Positions 1 through 11,299 of a stretch of 64,000 bases of DNA are shown here, one piece after another. A program made the position numbers and the translations under genes. The stretch lies in NCBI RefSeq assembly GCF_014356525.2, contig NC_052511.1:35121121-35185120 (forward strand), given 5' to 3'. The stretch comes from Nilaparvata lugens (lineage: Eukaryota > Arthropoda > Insecta > Hemiptera > Delphacidae). Position 1 is the first letter of the stretch. Each line of letters starts with the position of its first letter. The notes beneath the pieces are model-generated. The model did not search any database and was not told the DNA's origin. It saw only the letters and a program-made list of their open reading frames with translations.

Positions 1-292
1 TTACACTTCGCCGACTTTCAATGACGTGTTTTCCATCATCAGCTGTCACTCTTTAGTCACGCTTTCACCACCTCCCCTTCCTTCACCGTGAACTGTACGT
101 GACGTGACCGTGATTTGACAGAGCATGACCGTGATTTGACCTTTAAGCCCTTTACACACACACATCAATTTTTGTTCATACGATATTTTGCCGTCCTTAT
201 GAATTCTATCAGAAACGGAGCTTGACAAACATTAACTGTTTGAAATAATTTGTTTAATCCGATAGAACAGTGGTCACCAAACAGTCGATCTG
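1..292. other. non-coding left edge
   Basis: No gene is seen. The stretch holds a short direct duplication around 102-139 (GTGACCGTGATTTGAC occurs twice with small changes). Homology to the retrotransposon starts abruptly at 293, so this is the DNA flanking the truncated insertion. Confidence 0.5.
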
Positions 293-1358
293 ATAAGTTG
301 GCTATTCTTGGTTTCAGTCACAACTCGTTAGTTTGGTTTAAATCCTATCTATTAGGTAGGAAACAATGTGTATCTGTCGGTGACAAAAAGTCAACTTGGA
401 AAAACGTTATGCATGGAGTACCACAAGGTTCAATTTTAGGCCCTCTCCTCTTCACTTTGTATGCTAATGACCTTTCTTCCATTATCAAATTCTCCAGTTT
501 CCATACTTATGCAGACGACCTTCAAATCTATTTAAGCTGTCCCATAACAAAATTAATGAAACAGTTGGAATAATGAATCAGGATATCAATTCGATAGTGG
601 AATGGACAAAGAAAAATGGCCTTAAGCTTAATCCCATCAAAACACAACCCATTATAATTGGATATTCTCGTCTTATAAACAATATTGACCTTGAATCGAT
701 TCACAAAATTAGTGTAGACGGTAATGACATTCCTTACTGTAGCTCAGTTAAAAATTTAGGCATTATTATTAATACTCTTGACTGGTCAGAACAAGTGAAC
801 AAAACTTGTAAAAAGGTATTCTCAGCCATGCATGCATTGAAGAAAATGCACGATATCCTCCCTAGAAACATTAAATTATTATTGGTTCAATCTCTCATCT
901 TCCCACATTTAATGTATTGTAATTCTGCTCTTAACGATATGCAAGTCACTCTGAATGATAAACTACAGCGTTGCCAAAATTATTGTCTACGTTTCGTCTA
1001 CTCTCTCCAACGCCATGATCATATCACCCCAGCCCACATTGCTAGTTCAACATTAAAGCTTCCCGATCAGAGGCTTTTTCGAATAGTCAAGCTTGTTAGA
1101 GATATCTTGATATACGGTAATCCGAACTATTTTAAAGATGATTTCAAATTTGTCTCTGAAGGTAGGAGGATAGATGCTTCACATACTAGAACCGGAGAAA
1201 GTACATTAAGGATACCCAATCATCGAACTACTATTTTCACAAAATCCTTCTTAGTCAGTGCCTGTCGTGCATGGAATGCACTTCCTGTTTCTATCAGGTC
1301 CATCGAGAGCCGAGCGAGCTTCATCCTAACTTTAAAAAACATCTTTTGGAACAAATGA
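293..1358 (+). pseudogene. non-LTR retrotransposon reverse transcriptase, 5'-truncated copy A
   Basis: This is the C-terminal part of a CR1/jockey-type ORF2 protein, the enzyme that copies element RNA into DNA at a nicked target. It starts inside the RT palm. The GVPQGS box (about 414-431) is followed by LGPLLF and the YADD catalytic box (about 508-519). After one lost A near 551 the frame shifts, and translation continues from 573 with the conserved LKLNPIKT and KNLGI segments to a stop at 1358. Nucleotide identity with copy B (29362-30440) is nearly complete. Differences include the lost A at 551, a 3-bp deletion near 769, and an extra A near 802 that keeps this copy open where copy B is frameshifted. 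Endonuclease and N-terminal RT are absent, typical of 5' truncation. Family call firm, exact clade uncertain. Confidence 0.88.
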
Positions 1359-2010
1359 CTGAAACTGTCCGGCCCTAGAACGATCACATGACATCCATCC
1401 CCCACCCATCCCACAAATACAAACCTTTAAACCATGTTATAGAACGAATTGTATATATATATATATTATATAAACTCATGTTATTTCAATTATCCACTGC
1501 ATAATGCTGTATATTACTGAAAGTTGATAACCCTGATCTACTTTCAGCCTACTTCATTTTCTTAATCAATTATTTGATCTTATCTACCTATATATAATTA
1601 TTTTACTCTATCAATTTTCTGTTTTTTTTTCTCTTTAATATTCATATTGATTAAAACTTTTACAATATTTCCATTAATAAATAAATCCTTAGTTTAAATA
1701 ACGAAATTAACGTTTTGGTAGAGAGTTAGTGGGGAGGATATTTTTAATATTCTTCCCAAAGAATGGACATTGATATGTCCAAAGCTCCGCCAATTTATGT
1801 AGATGCATAACAATATAATTATCTATAGTTATTATATTACAAATTACTTTTTCATATCATATACTTTCAATAATTATTTTCTTAGTCTATATTATGTAAA
1901 TTCATCTATAATTTTGCTGTATTGTAAGCTATTGTATATAAGTGTATAAGCCAGTATATATTGTAATCTACATAAATAAAGTACTCAATCAATCAATCAA
2001 TCAATCTCTC
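1359..2010 (+). mobile_element. 3' UTR and tail of retrotransposon copy A
   Basis: AT-rich sequence following the RT stop. The part from about 1600 to 2000 recurs at 32120-32590 and, inverted, at 40951-41228. It ends with an AATAAA at about 1975 and a (TCAA)n run followed by (TC)n. A short simple repeat in place of poly(A) is a common 3' end in CR1/L2-type elements. Confidence 0.7.
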
Positions 2011-2802
2011 TCTCTCTCTCTTTCTATCATCGATTTTATCGTTCATCCTTCTTCTTCGTTTTGTTATAACAGTTTTCAATGAGTGAGTTTTCTTATTTTC
2101 CTTTGTTGTAGCTGATTACATTTTTCATCGTCTTTTTCTTCTACCTCATTTTCATCTTTCATCTCTTACTCCTCACCGCTTGAGATCTTTCTTATTTCAC
2201 TTCTATCCACTGCCCTGACATCTAGTCCTCTTTGTTTCCCTTCTCCTTTGTTGTAGCTGATTGAATTTTTTATCAAAATTTTCGTCTATGTTCTTCTCAT
2301 CTTTTATCTCTTATTTCCCACCGTTTTAGATCCTCCTTATTTCATGTTTGTCAAATCTCATGACTGATATTTAGTTTATTCTCTTTGTTCTCCTTCTTTC
2401 TCTCGTATTTATTTCATTTTCTCCGTCCTCCTTCCATTCTTTCTTCAATGTTTCCATTATCTCTCTTCTCTCTATCTCAATCCATATTGATCTCATACTC
2501 CCATATTTTTCCAGTCCCATTATTTTTCTCTCCTCTGTCTCATTCTGATATCCATCACCAAATTAATTGTTCTCCAACTTTAATTTTTTTCGTATCTTCC
2601 TTTTTTCCTCTCATGATTATAATGTTCCTCCTCTATGTACCTATCTTTTCTCGTATTTCTCCACTCTCATTTGTCACTATTCATACGTCACCACTCTCAA
2701 TTTTCTCTTTCTCTCTCTATGTCTCTATTGGTTTCCATTATCTCCTTTAATCTTCTCTCAAATTTCTGTTTCACAATATTCTATCTTCCATTTTTTTTCC
2801 GG
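2011..2802. other. pyrimidine-rich non-coding stretch
   Basis: The plus strand is strongly C/T biased (TCTCTT, CTTCTT, TTTCTC runs). Long open frames here are made of Ser, Phe and Leu only and overlap each other in three frames, so they are composition artefacts. No gene is seen. Confidence 0.6.
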
Positions 2803-3060
2803 TCGTGTGTTGATGGGAAGGATATTATTTCATATCCTGCTTAGAGAATCGACGATTATATATGTTGAAACACCGCCGATTTATAAAGTTACATCACAAT
2901 ATTATATTTTTGTTATTCTAATTGCAATCAATTTTTATTCTCATTAATTAATTATTTTTACTTTGTTAAATTCTTTGAATAATTAGCATAACCGTCATTC
3001 AATGTAAATTAGTGTATAAGCCAGTAAATATTGTAGCATATTTATTCATTTATTCAACAA
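2803..3060 (+). repeat. diverged retroelement 3' end, copy 1
   Basis: Starts at GGTCGTGTGTTGATGGGAAG and ends near a TAAATTAGTGTATAAGCCAG motif also found in the 3' UTR of copy A. A diverged second copy lies at 32597-32825. It looks like a sister subfamily of the same 3' UTR. Confidence 0.55.
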
Positions 3061-3940
3061 CAATGACAAAACAACTTAATCATAAAATGATTGGAAACGA
3101 AAAAACAGGCTTATAGCCCTTACTATTCCATTCCCGAATAAAGAAATCATAATAAAGAAATACATAAATAGAGAAATCTAATCTAATCTAATCAAATCTA
3201 TTTCAGTTATCCATTCATCAATCTCCTCCACGTATTCTACTTGACATCTCTTCGAGCCTTCTCTCTCCCTAACATTATCTTTCTCAAAATAATTTTCCAG
3301 TTTTCATAATTCTCTCATCCTCTTCAATTTATACGGTTCCCCCACATCGATTCCCTTTTCACCTTTTTTCACATCCTTTCAAAGTTTTCTCGATTTATAA
3401 ACTTTATGTTTTTCCTCTTCCATATTCGACGCAACATTCTCTTTCAAAATCTTCTCTCCTTGGTCTTGTCTCAGTTCCTTCCTAACCTTCTCTCCTTCTT
3501 TCTCCCAATCAGGAGCATTCCGCTGCACACATAATAGATGAGGACATATTGTCCTCTCTCTTAATCTTTTCTCCTTCTACTCTCACCTTTCACATCAACC
3601 CCTCCCCTTTCCATCACTTTATCCATTTTTCTCTCCTGTTTTTCAACTCCACACTTCCCCGTTACATCATTCGTCTTCCTATCCCACTAACAATTTTCTA
3701 TTTTGTTCCCCTCTCCACTTATCGATTCGTTCTGGGACACACGCTAGCCTCTGTCTATTGTAGGCTGCTGTTATTCTCTTTTGTGTCCCTTTTGTTACGC
3801 TTTTCATTTCCTCCCTTTCCGTTGTACACGTCCTATTTATCGAATTTATTAACACAAAAGCCTATCAATTTATTCCCAGCTACAGTATCACAATATCTGA
3901 ACATGCTAACCTATAACTCTTCTATAAGTTAGTTATCCAA
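3061..3940. other. non-coding: possible minus-strand retroelement tail, then pyrimidine-rich DNA
   Basis: The segment at 3061-3190 (TTCAACAACAATGACAAAAC through repeated AATCTAATC) resembles the reverse complement of a non-LTR 3' end. From 3215 the DNA is again C/T-rich with Ser/Phe/Leu open frames. No gene is supported. Confidence 0.45.
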
Positions 3941-4057
3941 GAGCCTGGCTTCTCAATAATCTATTCCTACTCTGTGCATATCCCTGAATATATAACTACA
4001 AAATTTCATTATATAGTATCAAGAATTATTCTACAACTAGAACCAGTCTATTTGAGT

Positions 4058-4372
4058 CTATCAGTCTAGTCTAGTCTATCTAGTCTAGTCTAGTCTATCT
4101 AGTCTAGTCTATCTAGTCTAGTCTATCTAGTCTAGTCTATCTAGTCTAGTCTATCTAGTCTAGTCTATCTAGTCTAGTCTATCTAGTCTAGTCTATCTAG
4201 TCTAGTCTATCTAGTCTAGTCTATCTAGTCTAGTCTATCTAGTCTAGTCTATCTAGTCTAGTCTATCTAGTCTAGTCTATCTAGTCTAGTCTATCTAGTC
4301 TAGTCTATCTAGTCTAGTCTAGTCTAGTCTATCTAGTGTAGTCTAGTCTAGAGTCTAGTCTATCAGTCTATT
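4058..4372. repeat. 14-bp minisatellite
   Basis: About 19 tandem copies of the 14-bp unit CTAGTCTAGTCTAT, itself built from TCTAG and TCTAT pieces. The array core is very regular and only its edges show variants (CTAGTGTAGT, TAGAGTC). Confidence 0.92.
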
Positions 4373-4384
4373 TGAAACTAAGAG

Positions 4385-4560
4385 TCCTCGGTATGTCTAG
4401 CCTCGGCCAATGATCGCATAGCTCATCCTTCATTGGTCGACAGCTAACGGCCAATTGTAGGGGTTCACCGCAGTTTATATTCTGCTCTCCAATGTTTAAG
4501 ATTTCAGTTAACTGGAGATTTATAATGGTTTAAGCTGTAACCACAGATTCAAGCCATGTT
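4385..4560. repeat. dispersed repeat with CTCGGCCAATGA core
   Basis: Contains GTCTAGCCTCGGCCAATGA followed by an inverted CATTGGTCGACAG. A related copy lies at 60765-60920, and shorter related pieces are near 18085-18150 and 24540-24610. Probably a non-autonomous element; class not determined. Confidence 0.5.
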
Positions 4561-4753
4561 TATCAAGTCTAACAATACTCAAATTGTTTTAATATATCAC
4601 GTCATTCAATATGAATATCACTACTTCAAATTCAATATTCAGATTCAAATCATTCCACCTTTACAACTGCGGAGAGCTGACGTTGATGATGTTGTATGGT
4701 CCGATAGCAAAATAATTAAATCTATCAATCATTTACTACTTTACTAGAACCAT

Positions 4754-5078
4754 ACTATACTCCGTACAAAAATTACTTCAGACTTGGAGAAATTTGCGGC
4801 ACAGAGAAATGGAGGGAGATCAGCCAATCACAGTGATGGATAGAGTCATAGGTGGAAACGCAGTTGTCAATTTGTCGATTAGAGTCAGTCGAGCCAGTGC
4901 TTGCAGCAGAGAGGAAACTTCCTGAATTTAACATAAGCGCTTGAATACTCACTGGAAATTAGAGAACGCTGTCCGGATCACAACGGTAACATAGCCGCCG
5001 TTGTATCTGTGCCGCTGTGTGCCTTTTCTGTTGCGCATGTCCATCCCAAGTAAGAAGTAATTTTGTACAGAGTATAGT
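4754..5078. mobile_element. MITE with ACTATACTCYGTACAAAA ends
   Basis: The left end ACTATACTCCGTACAAAAAT is matched in inverted form by the right end ATTTTGTACAGAGTATAGT. The terminal repeat spans about 36 bp including ATTACTTC and CTTGG. The 325-bp interior has no open frame. Confidence 0.7.
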
Positions 5079-5439
5079 TGTAATATACCTATTATAACAA
5101 CTCAATTTTTAGAGTACTACAACTTGATTCAGCGCGCAATGCAGCATAACTTGATTGAGGTCAATATAATATCACGTTGAATATACGATACTAAATACAA
5201 TAGTACTTATACAATATCTCAACTGAAATAAATACAGTACAACTCTTCTCACTTCAAGTTACAGTAAGATGTAAGACGACATACACCAGACTCTGGTACA
5301 GTGATACAGTTACTTCAAAAGTAGGTAACCGTTTCTTCGTAGCTATGACTGAATAACCTTGTAACTAGTCATACCTACTACACAGTAATCTCAGACACAT
5401 TCCAGACTACCAAGGTCACGGACCTTTCTCACGCACAGA

Positions 5440-5560
5440 CAGGTTGGTCACAAGTTATCTGAGATCTAACTTACTGACTTACTGAGGTTAAATTTCAACC
5501 GTGCTTAATTTCACGAATAAAATTTAAGCGGCTTTTGTGCAACCAGCACTGAATGGCTTA
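5440..5560. mobile_element. partial GGTTGCACAA-type MITE
   Basis: The right half (TTAAATTTCAACCGTGC through GGCTTTTGTGCAACCAGCAC) matches the element at 24177-24334. The left terminal repeat is degraded. Confidence 0.5.
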
Positions 5561-5929
5561 CTGGGTGTGTTAATGAGAAAAATAGAATATGGTATTCTGT
5601 AGTATGGTAGAAGCAAAAGGGGACAGAGAAATAATTGATGAAGTAGAAGAAAATAATAAGATTATGACCCAGGTGCGCAATAGTCTGTTTAATTCCAACT
5701 GAGATTGAGTGCTAATTAAAGACGTCTTCCGCTTCTTTGATTGGTTCTCGTGGCATTTAACAGTCATTCAGTTGCCATTGAAATTGAGCAGACTTGTGCA
5801 ACAGGGTTTATGTGTGCTGATGATCTATATCATGATAAAGATGAAGATATGAATCTACATCACGAAGATTGTAGATTTTTATTGTTAAAATACAATATTT
5901 CTCAATTGGGAAATTATATCAAATCTAAT

Positions 5930-6590
5930 CAATCTCTTCATCACAAATTGATATTTCCCACTCACTCAATTCCAATATCATATCTTTAGATTGATATTAT
6001 TGTACAAATAATATTATTTTTGGTCAAGATTTCTCTGGACAGTAACAGTTTTTGGTAACTTGTTCATCTCCCTGTCATTGTCACGCAGATATGAAATGAT
6101 CAGCCAAAAAAAATCGTGTTGCTTTTATTGGTGGGGAGTTCTTGACGAGAGTTTCACCACGCCTGAATCTAGCCTATAATTCAAGCCGTCAATGGGCTTT
6201 ACGAATGTCATACTTCAGCCGGGACCGACAGTTCAACAGGCAAAATATTATGCATGTGCATGCCTCACCCTCAAACGAAAATAACAATAATTATATTATC
6301 TTATCTGAATCATTGATATTTAGTGTCAGAATGTCTCATCAATAGAATTGATGTTTCCCATTCAACCAATACCAACAGTTTGAAGTGGTTCTTACTGTAG
6401 AATTAATAATGTTCATACATTGCACAAGCCAAAAAACATACGCACCAAAGATTCTGTTCCCTGACAATATTAGAGGATAAAAACTCGGACCATATTCTCA
6501 TTTTCTCTCTCCAAATTTCTCATCATACCACTCCAACTCTTCCCAACTGATGCAACCCAATTTTCCAACCCATGAAAATTTCTCCCAGTC
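5930..6590. repeat. duplicated block, copy 1
   Basis: Sequence from AATCTCTTCATCACAAATTG to the CCCATGAAAATTTCTCCCAG region recurs at 8040-8740 with small indels, which fixes a local direct duplication. It contains a reversed SINE 3' part at about 6115-6240 (CAGCCGGGACCGACAG is the complement of the SINE box CTGTCGGTCCCGGCTG). No coding region. Confidence 0.8.
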
Positions 6591-7028
6591 AGCAATTTCC
6601 CTCGCTTTTTGCTCAGTATCATATGACAAGATGTATGGACACCAATTTCATGGAATATTTAACCGACCTCACAAATATAAGCCTTGGTTATAGTTTAATA
6701 TTCAATTTTCTCCGCTTTCTGCTCACTATCATATGGCAAGATGTATTGACACCAATTTCTTGAAATATAGTGACACCATATGACACCAGTTTCTTGATAC
6801 TGATGGACACCAATTTCATGAAATATAGCCAACCACACAAATATGAGCCTTGGTTATAGTTTGATATTCAATTTTCCTCGCTTTTTGCCCAGTATCATAA
6901 ATATGCCAAGATTTACTGACACCATTTTCTTGAAATATAGCTGATTGACACCAGTTTCATGGAATATAACCGATCACACATGAGAGGCTTGGTTATAGCT
7001 TATACATCTTTTCTCGTGTTTTTTCTCA
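6591..7028. repeat. tandem satellite-like units, block 1
   Basis: Three or more degenerate units of about 110-160 bp. Each carries ATCATATGACAAGATGTATG, GACACCAATTTCATGAAATA, GAGCCTTGGTTATAGTTTAA and CCTCGCTTTTTGCTCAGT. The same unit recurs at 8740-9014 and 9658-10205. Confidence 0.8.
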
Positions 7029-7145
7029 GTATCATACTAGTAGTTCTGTGAATAGTAGACCTCGTGGAGTTATAAACCGCAGCCTCTTCTTATACTGTCC
7101 ATCAGAGAAAATCCTGTCTGTATGTCGTGTCAGCGAGATATCGGT
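7029..7145. mobile_element. terminal fragment of the ACTAGTAGTTCTGTGAA foldback family
   Basis: ACTAGTAGTTCTGTGAATAG followed by TAGACCTCGTGGAG matches the outer ends of the foldback element at 53355 and 58905. It interrupts or terminates the satellite block exactly at a unit border. Confidence 0.55.
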
Positions 7146-7539
7146 GTGAAAACGGCTAATGGCTGTTCGGGTTAGTGCATCAAAAGCTAATCTCCTTCAA
7201 GACATACTGGCAACAGGACAGCCCGAGTTCAAAGCAGATAAAGTTCGAGAGACAATACTATGTTATTTTACTTATTAATTATTGCATGCGTTATTGCACG
7301 CAATCAATAGTTCACTTAATAGTGCATAAAAATTGCATTCAATGGTTATCTTCAGGGATACTTTTGAGTCACTGACTCGGGTGCCCCAGAGCCGAACAAA
7401 ATGGTGGCTGACCCGGGGCAGACTAGTGATCCCATGGAACGACAACCATCGACCGGTCGATGCTATTTGGCGCGTACTTTTGAATATTTGGATGGCGCGA
7501 ATATTTGAATGAAAGTAGGTTATGTTTTGCAAAACAAAC

Positions 7540-7758
7540 ATGGCTCATGCTGTAACTGTAATAGATGAGTTTATTCTTGGAGAATTGGTAAAGGAATAGA
7601 ATAACAATAATTATTATGATGCACCAAACATTGTAGGGCCAGTTGCTGCGGTTGTTGTGGAGGAATTGGGAAATCCTTTAAGGGTTTTCAATGAATTATT
7701 CCACAGGAACGTAATAATACGAGACCTCACAACTTGGGTTATTTTGAAATTATAATAT
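7540..7758 (+). pseudogene. possible decayed coding fragment
   Basis: An ATG at 7540 opens a frame of 19 codons to a TAG near 7597. The same frame then stays open to a TAA near 7755, about 72 codons in all with one stop. The composition is protein-like (Val, Glu and Leu rich, EELGNPLRVFNELFHRN), unlike the low-complexity frames nearby. It vaguely resembles the N-terminal part of some DNA transposases, but no domain is recognised. Could be chance. Confidence 0.2.
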
Positions 7759-7759
7759 C

Positions 7760-8039
7760 ACTTTATAATATGAGTAAGTTTAAAAGTCATTTTAGAATGC
7801 CTTAGTAAACCATGAAAATAAAAGATTCTATACTATTATCATCAGAATCTTTCCACTGAAATTTTGTAGACATGGTTAATGTAGCATTATTCTATTCAGG
7901 TCACCTACTAAAAACAGACCAAGTGGGTCGCGGTGTAGATTTTGGATTCTTGTTTGATAATCATGAATATATTATAGGACTATATTTTTTGGCGTCATCA
8001 AAGAGACCACTGCACTAGTCTTCATTGGATGAAAATAAT
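7760..8039. other. non-coding
   Basis: AT-rich sequence between the possible fragment and the second duplicated block. Nothing recognised. Confidence 0.4.
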
Positions 8040-8740
8040 ACCAAATCTTATGAATCTCTTCATCACAAATTGATATTTTCCACTCACTCAATTCCAATAT
8101 CATATCTTTAGATTGATATTATTGTACAAATAATATTATTTTTGGTCAAGATTTCTCTGGAAAAGTAACAGTTTTTGGTAACTTGTTCATCACCCTGTCA
8201 TTGTCACGCAGATATGAAATGATCAGGCAAAAAAATTCGTGTTGCTTTTATTGGTGGGGAGTTTTGACGAAAGTTTCACCTCGCCTGAATATAGCCTATA
8301 ATTCAAGCCGTCAATGGGCTTTACGACTGTCATACTTCAGCCGGGACCGACAGTTCAACCGGCAAAATATTATGCATGCACAATTGTACATGCCTCACCC
8401 TCAAACGAAAATAACAATAATTATATTATTATATCTGAATCATTGATATGTAGTGGAATACACTTGGGAACTGTCAGAATGTCTCATCAATAGAATTGAT
8501 GTTTCCCATTCAACCAATACCAACAGTTTGAAGTGATCTCACTATAGAATTATTAATAATGTTCATACATTGCACAAGCCAAAAAACATACGCACCAAAG
8601 ATTCTGTTTCCTGACAATATTAGAGGATAAAAACTCGAACCTTATTCTCATTTCCTCTCTCCAATTTCTCATCATACCACTCCAACTCTTCCCAACTGAT
8701 GCAACCCAATTTTCCAACCCATGAAAATTTCTTCCAGTGA
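8040..8740. repeat. duplicated block, copy 2
   Basis: Direct repeat of 5930-6590 with a few substitutions and small insertions (for example an extra 20 bp near 8450). It contains the same reversed SINE 3' part at about 8240-8360. Confidence 0.8.
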
Positions 8741-9014
8741 GCAATTTCCCTCGCTTTTTGCTCAGTAACATATGGCAAGATGTATGGACACCAATTTCAT
8801 GAAATATAACCGACCACACAAATATGATGAGCCTTGGTTATAGTTCAATATTCAATTTCCTCGCTTTTTGCTCAGTATCATTTATGACAAGTTGTATTTA
8901 CACCATTTTCTTGAAATATAACTGATGTACACAAATTTTGTGAAATATACAACCGATCACTCATATGAGGCTTGGTTATAGTTTATTCAATTTTTTGTCG
9001 CTTTTTGCTCAAAT
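8741..9014. repeat. tandem satellite-like units, block 2
   Basis: Two degenerate units of the array seen at 6591-7028. It stops at TTTTTGCTCA where the Helitron-like insertion begins. Confidence 0.75.
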
Positions 9015-9656
9015 ATCGGGGACCGAGCTTCGCTCTGGAGTACAAAAGCATAAAAAAATTATTACGAAAGAAGAAATTATGATAACATTCATACAGAAAT
9101 GTTTCATCTAATCACAGTAAATTGAGATTAATTCCCAGAGGAATGCAAAAATTTCCCTCACAAAGGCTCAGTTGCACAAAAGCCGGTTAAAATTTAATTC
9201 TGATTAACTTCACGTAAACCAAATCAGAGAAGACTATTTCAAAAAGATGGATCTAATGGAATTAATCAGGATTGAAAATAACACGGCTTTTTTGCAACCG
9301 GCACTAAGTACCTGATTGAATGATTACAAAAGTTCAAACAGCTGAGTCATAATTTTGACACAGTCCCACACACATGAACTCGCTCCCTCACTTCCATTAC
9401 CAACAGACGACGAAATAATTATCAGCTGTTTTTCCAAGGATCAGTAATAATCATCCTTTTAATGTCCTTCAGCTAGTTTTCCCAGGGATGAGACCTAGCG
9501 CAATCGAATCTTTATATCATAAACCTACTATGTTCTGAATTTCGTGAGAATCGTTAGAGCCGTTTTTGAGATCCGGTGATCGTACAAACATTATGAACAT
9601 CTATAAACATCTGAACATATATAAACAGAAGTTGCTCGTTTAATAGTATAGGATAT
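9015..9656 (-). mobile_element. Helitron-like non-autonomous element splitting the satellite array
   Basis: Left end is TATCGGGGACCGAGCTTCGC with a small GAGCGAAGCTC hairpin; right end is GTTGCTCGTTTAATAGTATA then GGA. Read on the minus strand it starts with TCC-TATACTATTAAACGAGC and ends beyond the hairpin, the usual Helitron arrangement. The inner piece CCCAGGGATGAGACCTAG through AGAGCCGTTTTTGAGATCC is shared with 25540-25860 and 42100-42357. A MITE at 9164-9306 is nested inside. Class is inference. Confidence 0.45.
9164..9306. mobile_element. GGTTGCACAA-type MITE nested in the Helitron-like element
   Basis: Ends CAGTTGCACAAAAGCCGGTT and CGGCTTTTTTGCAACCGGCA form inverted repeats, as in the element at 24177-24334. 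Confidence 0.65.
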
Positions 9657-9657
9657 A

Positions 9658-10205
9658 ATTTTATCATGGCATGATGTATGGACACCATCTTCTTGAAATA
9701 TAACTGATGGACACCAATTTTATGAAATATAACCAGTCACAAATATGATCTCTGGTCACAGTTTAATATAATACTGTATATTCAATTTTATTCGCTTTTT
9801 TCTTCAGTATCATATGACAAAATTTATGGACACCATTCTCATGAACTATAACTGATGGACACCAATTTCGTGAATTACAACCGATCACAAATATGAGCTC
9901 TGGTCACAGTTTAAAATTCGGTTATATTCGATTTTTGCTCAGTATCATATGACAAGATTTATGGACACCATTCTCATGAACTATAGCTGATGGACACCAA
10001 TTTAATGAAATATAACCGACCACACAAATATGAGCCTTGGATATAGTTTAATATTCAATCTTCCTCGATTTCTGCTCAGTATCATATTAAGGCATGATGA
10101 ATGTACACCACTTTCATAAAATATAAACGATGACACATTTAACCCCTCTCTCATGAAATATTATAACCAGTCACACATGTGATCCTTGGTTACAGTTCAT
10201 AACTT
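9658..10205. repeat. tandem satellite-like units, block 3
   Basis: Four degenerate units of about 130-140 bp of the array that starts at 8741, resuming after the insertion. Each unit holds two GACACCA motifs spaced by about 35 bp. Confidence 0.8.
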
Positions 10206-10249
10206 GAGTTATAGTTTAATATATTATAGTTTCATATTCAGGGTAGTGA

Positions 10250-10660
10250 TATTTTGAGATGAGTTATCTGACCGAGGTCAAAATTCTAACCTCAAACTCA
10301 AACAGATATACTGCGCCTCACGTTCCCTGATGTCCTGGAATTCTGGATCAATAGACGGGTAACACCGTCCCCCTTTTCACTCCTCTTCTCTCTTCCACCC
10401 ATCTTGTTGCCCCTACATTTCTTCTTTCTTCTCTCCTACTTTGTTTCTTTCCATATTTTCAATCGTACTCTTTATCTTTCTACCTTTTCTATCTCTTTCA
10501 ACTTTTATAATATAACTCTGTTTCTCTTGTACCTTTTTTTACAACTAGTTCCTCACACTTTGGTTCTCTTTCTCACTCTCTATCACACCAGGGTTGTGAG
10601 ACAGAGAGGAGGTGGAGTCCTTACTCCACCCTAATAAAGGCATATAATCAATCAATCACT
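10250..10660 (+). mobile_element. 3' end of a non-LTR retrotransposon
   Basis: A pyrimidine-rich stretch ends in GGTGGAGTCCTTACTCCACC, which forms a small hairpin, followed by AATAAAGGCATAT and a (AATC)n tail. A poly(A) signal plus short simple-repeat tail is typical of CR1/jockey-type 3' ends. No RT remains. Confidence 0.55.
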
Positions 10661-10939
10661 CTCTCTTTTCTTTCCTCCTTATTCATAATCTGTCTGTTTC
10701 TATAATAATTATCGTTGTAGCCCAATTCTAGCATTATTTGTTGAAAACATCTCGTAAGTCCCTCGGAATCTTGATGAAATGTTATTTTTCCAATACAAAA
10801 TGTCATCGCTGAAAAGAGATTTGAGTTTGGGATACAGCAAATATTAACCTTGAATAGGTAGTGTGTATTCTATAGGAGGTGACTGAGGGTTTTCAAAGGA
10901 TTTTTCGGCTATGAAGAAAAATATATATATATACAGTAC
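10661..10939. other. non-coding
   Basis: Nothing recognised between the retroelement tail and the ORF1 fragment. Confidence 0.4.
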
Positions 10940-11044
10940 CAGTTACAGTATCAGTTGAGACTTCGAACGGAACGGTTGTGTTTTTCGATTCTCCGTCTAT
11001 CGGCTCTTATCTTGTTTTTCGTTCAAACCAGTATTGTTGTGAAA

Positions 11045-11299
11045 ATGAGTTGTGTCAAGTGTCACAAAACAATTAGAAATAGTGTCAGTATTAATTGCAG
11101 TTTGTGCAATGCTGAATTCCACTCTACATGTGTGAATTTGAAAGCTGAGGAAGTTAATTTCTTCCGAGAATCAACAGACACAAAGTGGAAATGTGATGTT
11201 TGCACTCGTGAAAGAAGAAGAAGCCTGCACAGTTCGGAAGGGAGGGGTAATTCTGAGGCTGAAAGTGATAAGGTGAAGAGGTCGGGGGATCAGCCGTAG
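11045..11299 (+). CDS. PHD-finger protein fragment, retrotransposon ORF1 N-terminus
   Basis: The frame is open from 10955, but the start chosen is ATG 11045, which has an A-rich context (GTGAAAATGA) and directly precedes the domain. The 84-residue product has a complete Cys4-His-Cys3 pattern: C3, C6, C18, C21, H26, C29, C50 and C53, with W48 two residues before C50, as in PHD zinc fingers. PHD fingers at the N-terminus are known in ORF1 proteins of CR1-type and related retrotransposons, where they aid RNP function. A basic, Ser-rich tail (RERRRS, GRGNSEAES) follows, then a stop. The coiled coil and RRM-like parts expected of ORF1 are missing. The preceding 10940-11044 looks like element 5' UTR. 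Alternatively it is an exapted small PHD protein. Confidence 0.6.
   Translation: MSCVKCHKTIRNSVSINCSLCNAEFHSTCVNLKAEEVNFFRESTDTKWKCDVCTRERRRSLHSSEGRGNSEAESDKVKRSGDQP

Noticed and set aside
2385..2947. Three overlapping plus frames of 69-126 codons
   Set aside because: Pyrimidine-rich DNA open in three frames at once; part overlaps a retroelement 3' end.
4058..4372. CRISPR-like array
   Set aside because: Units are directly abutting with no spacers, and the genome is eukaryotic; it is a minisatellite.
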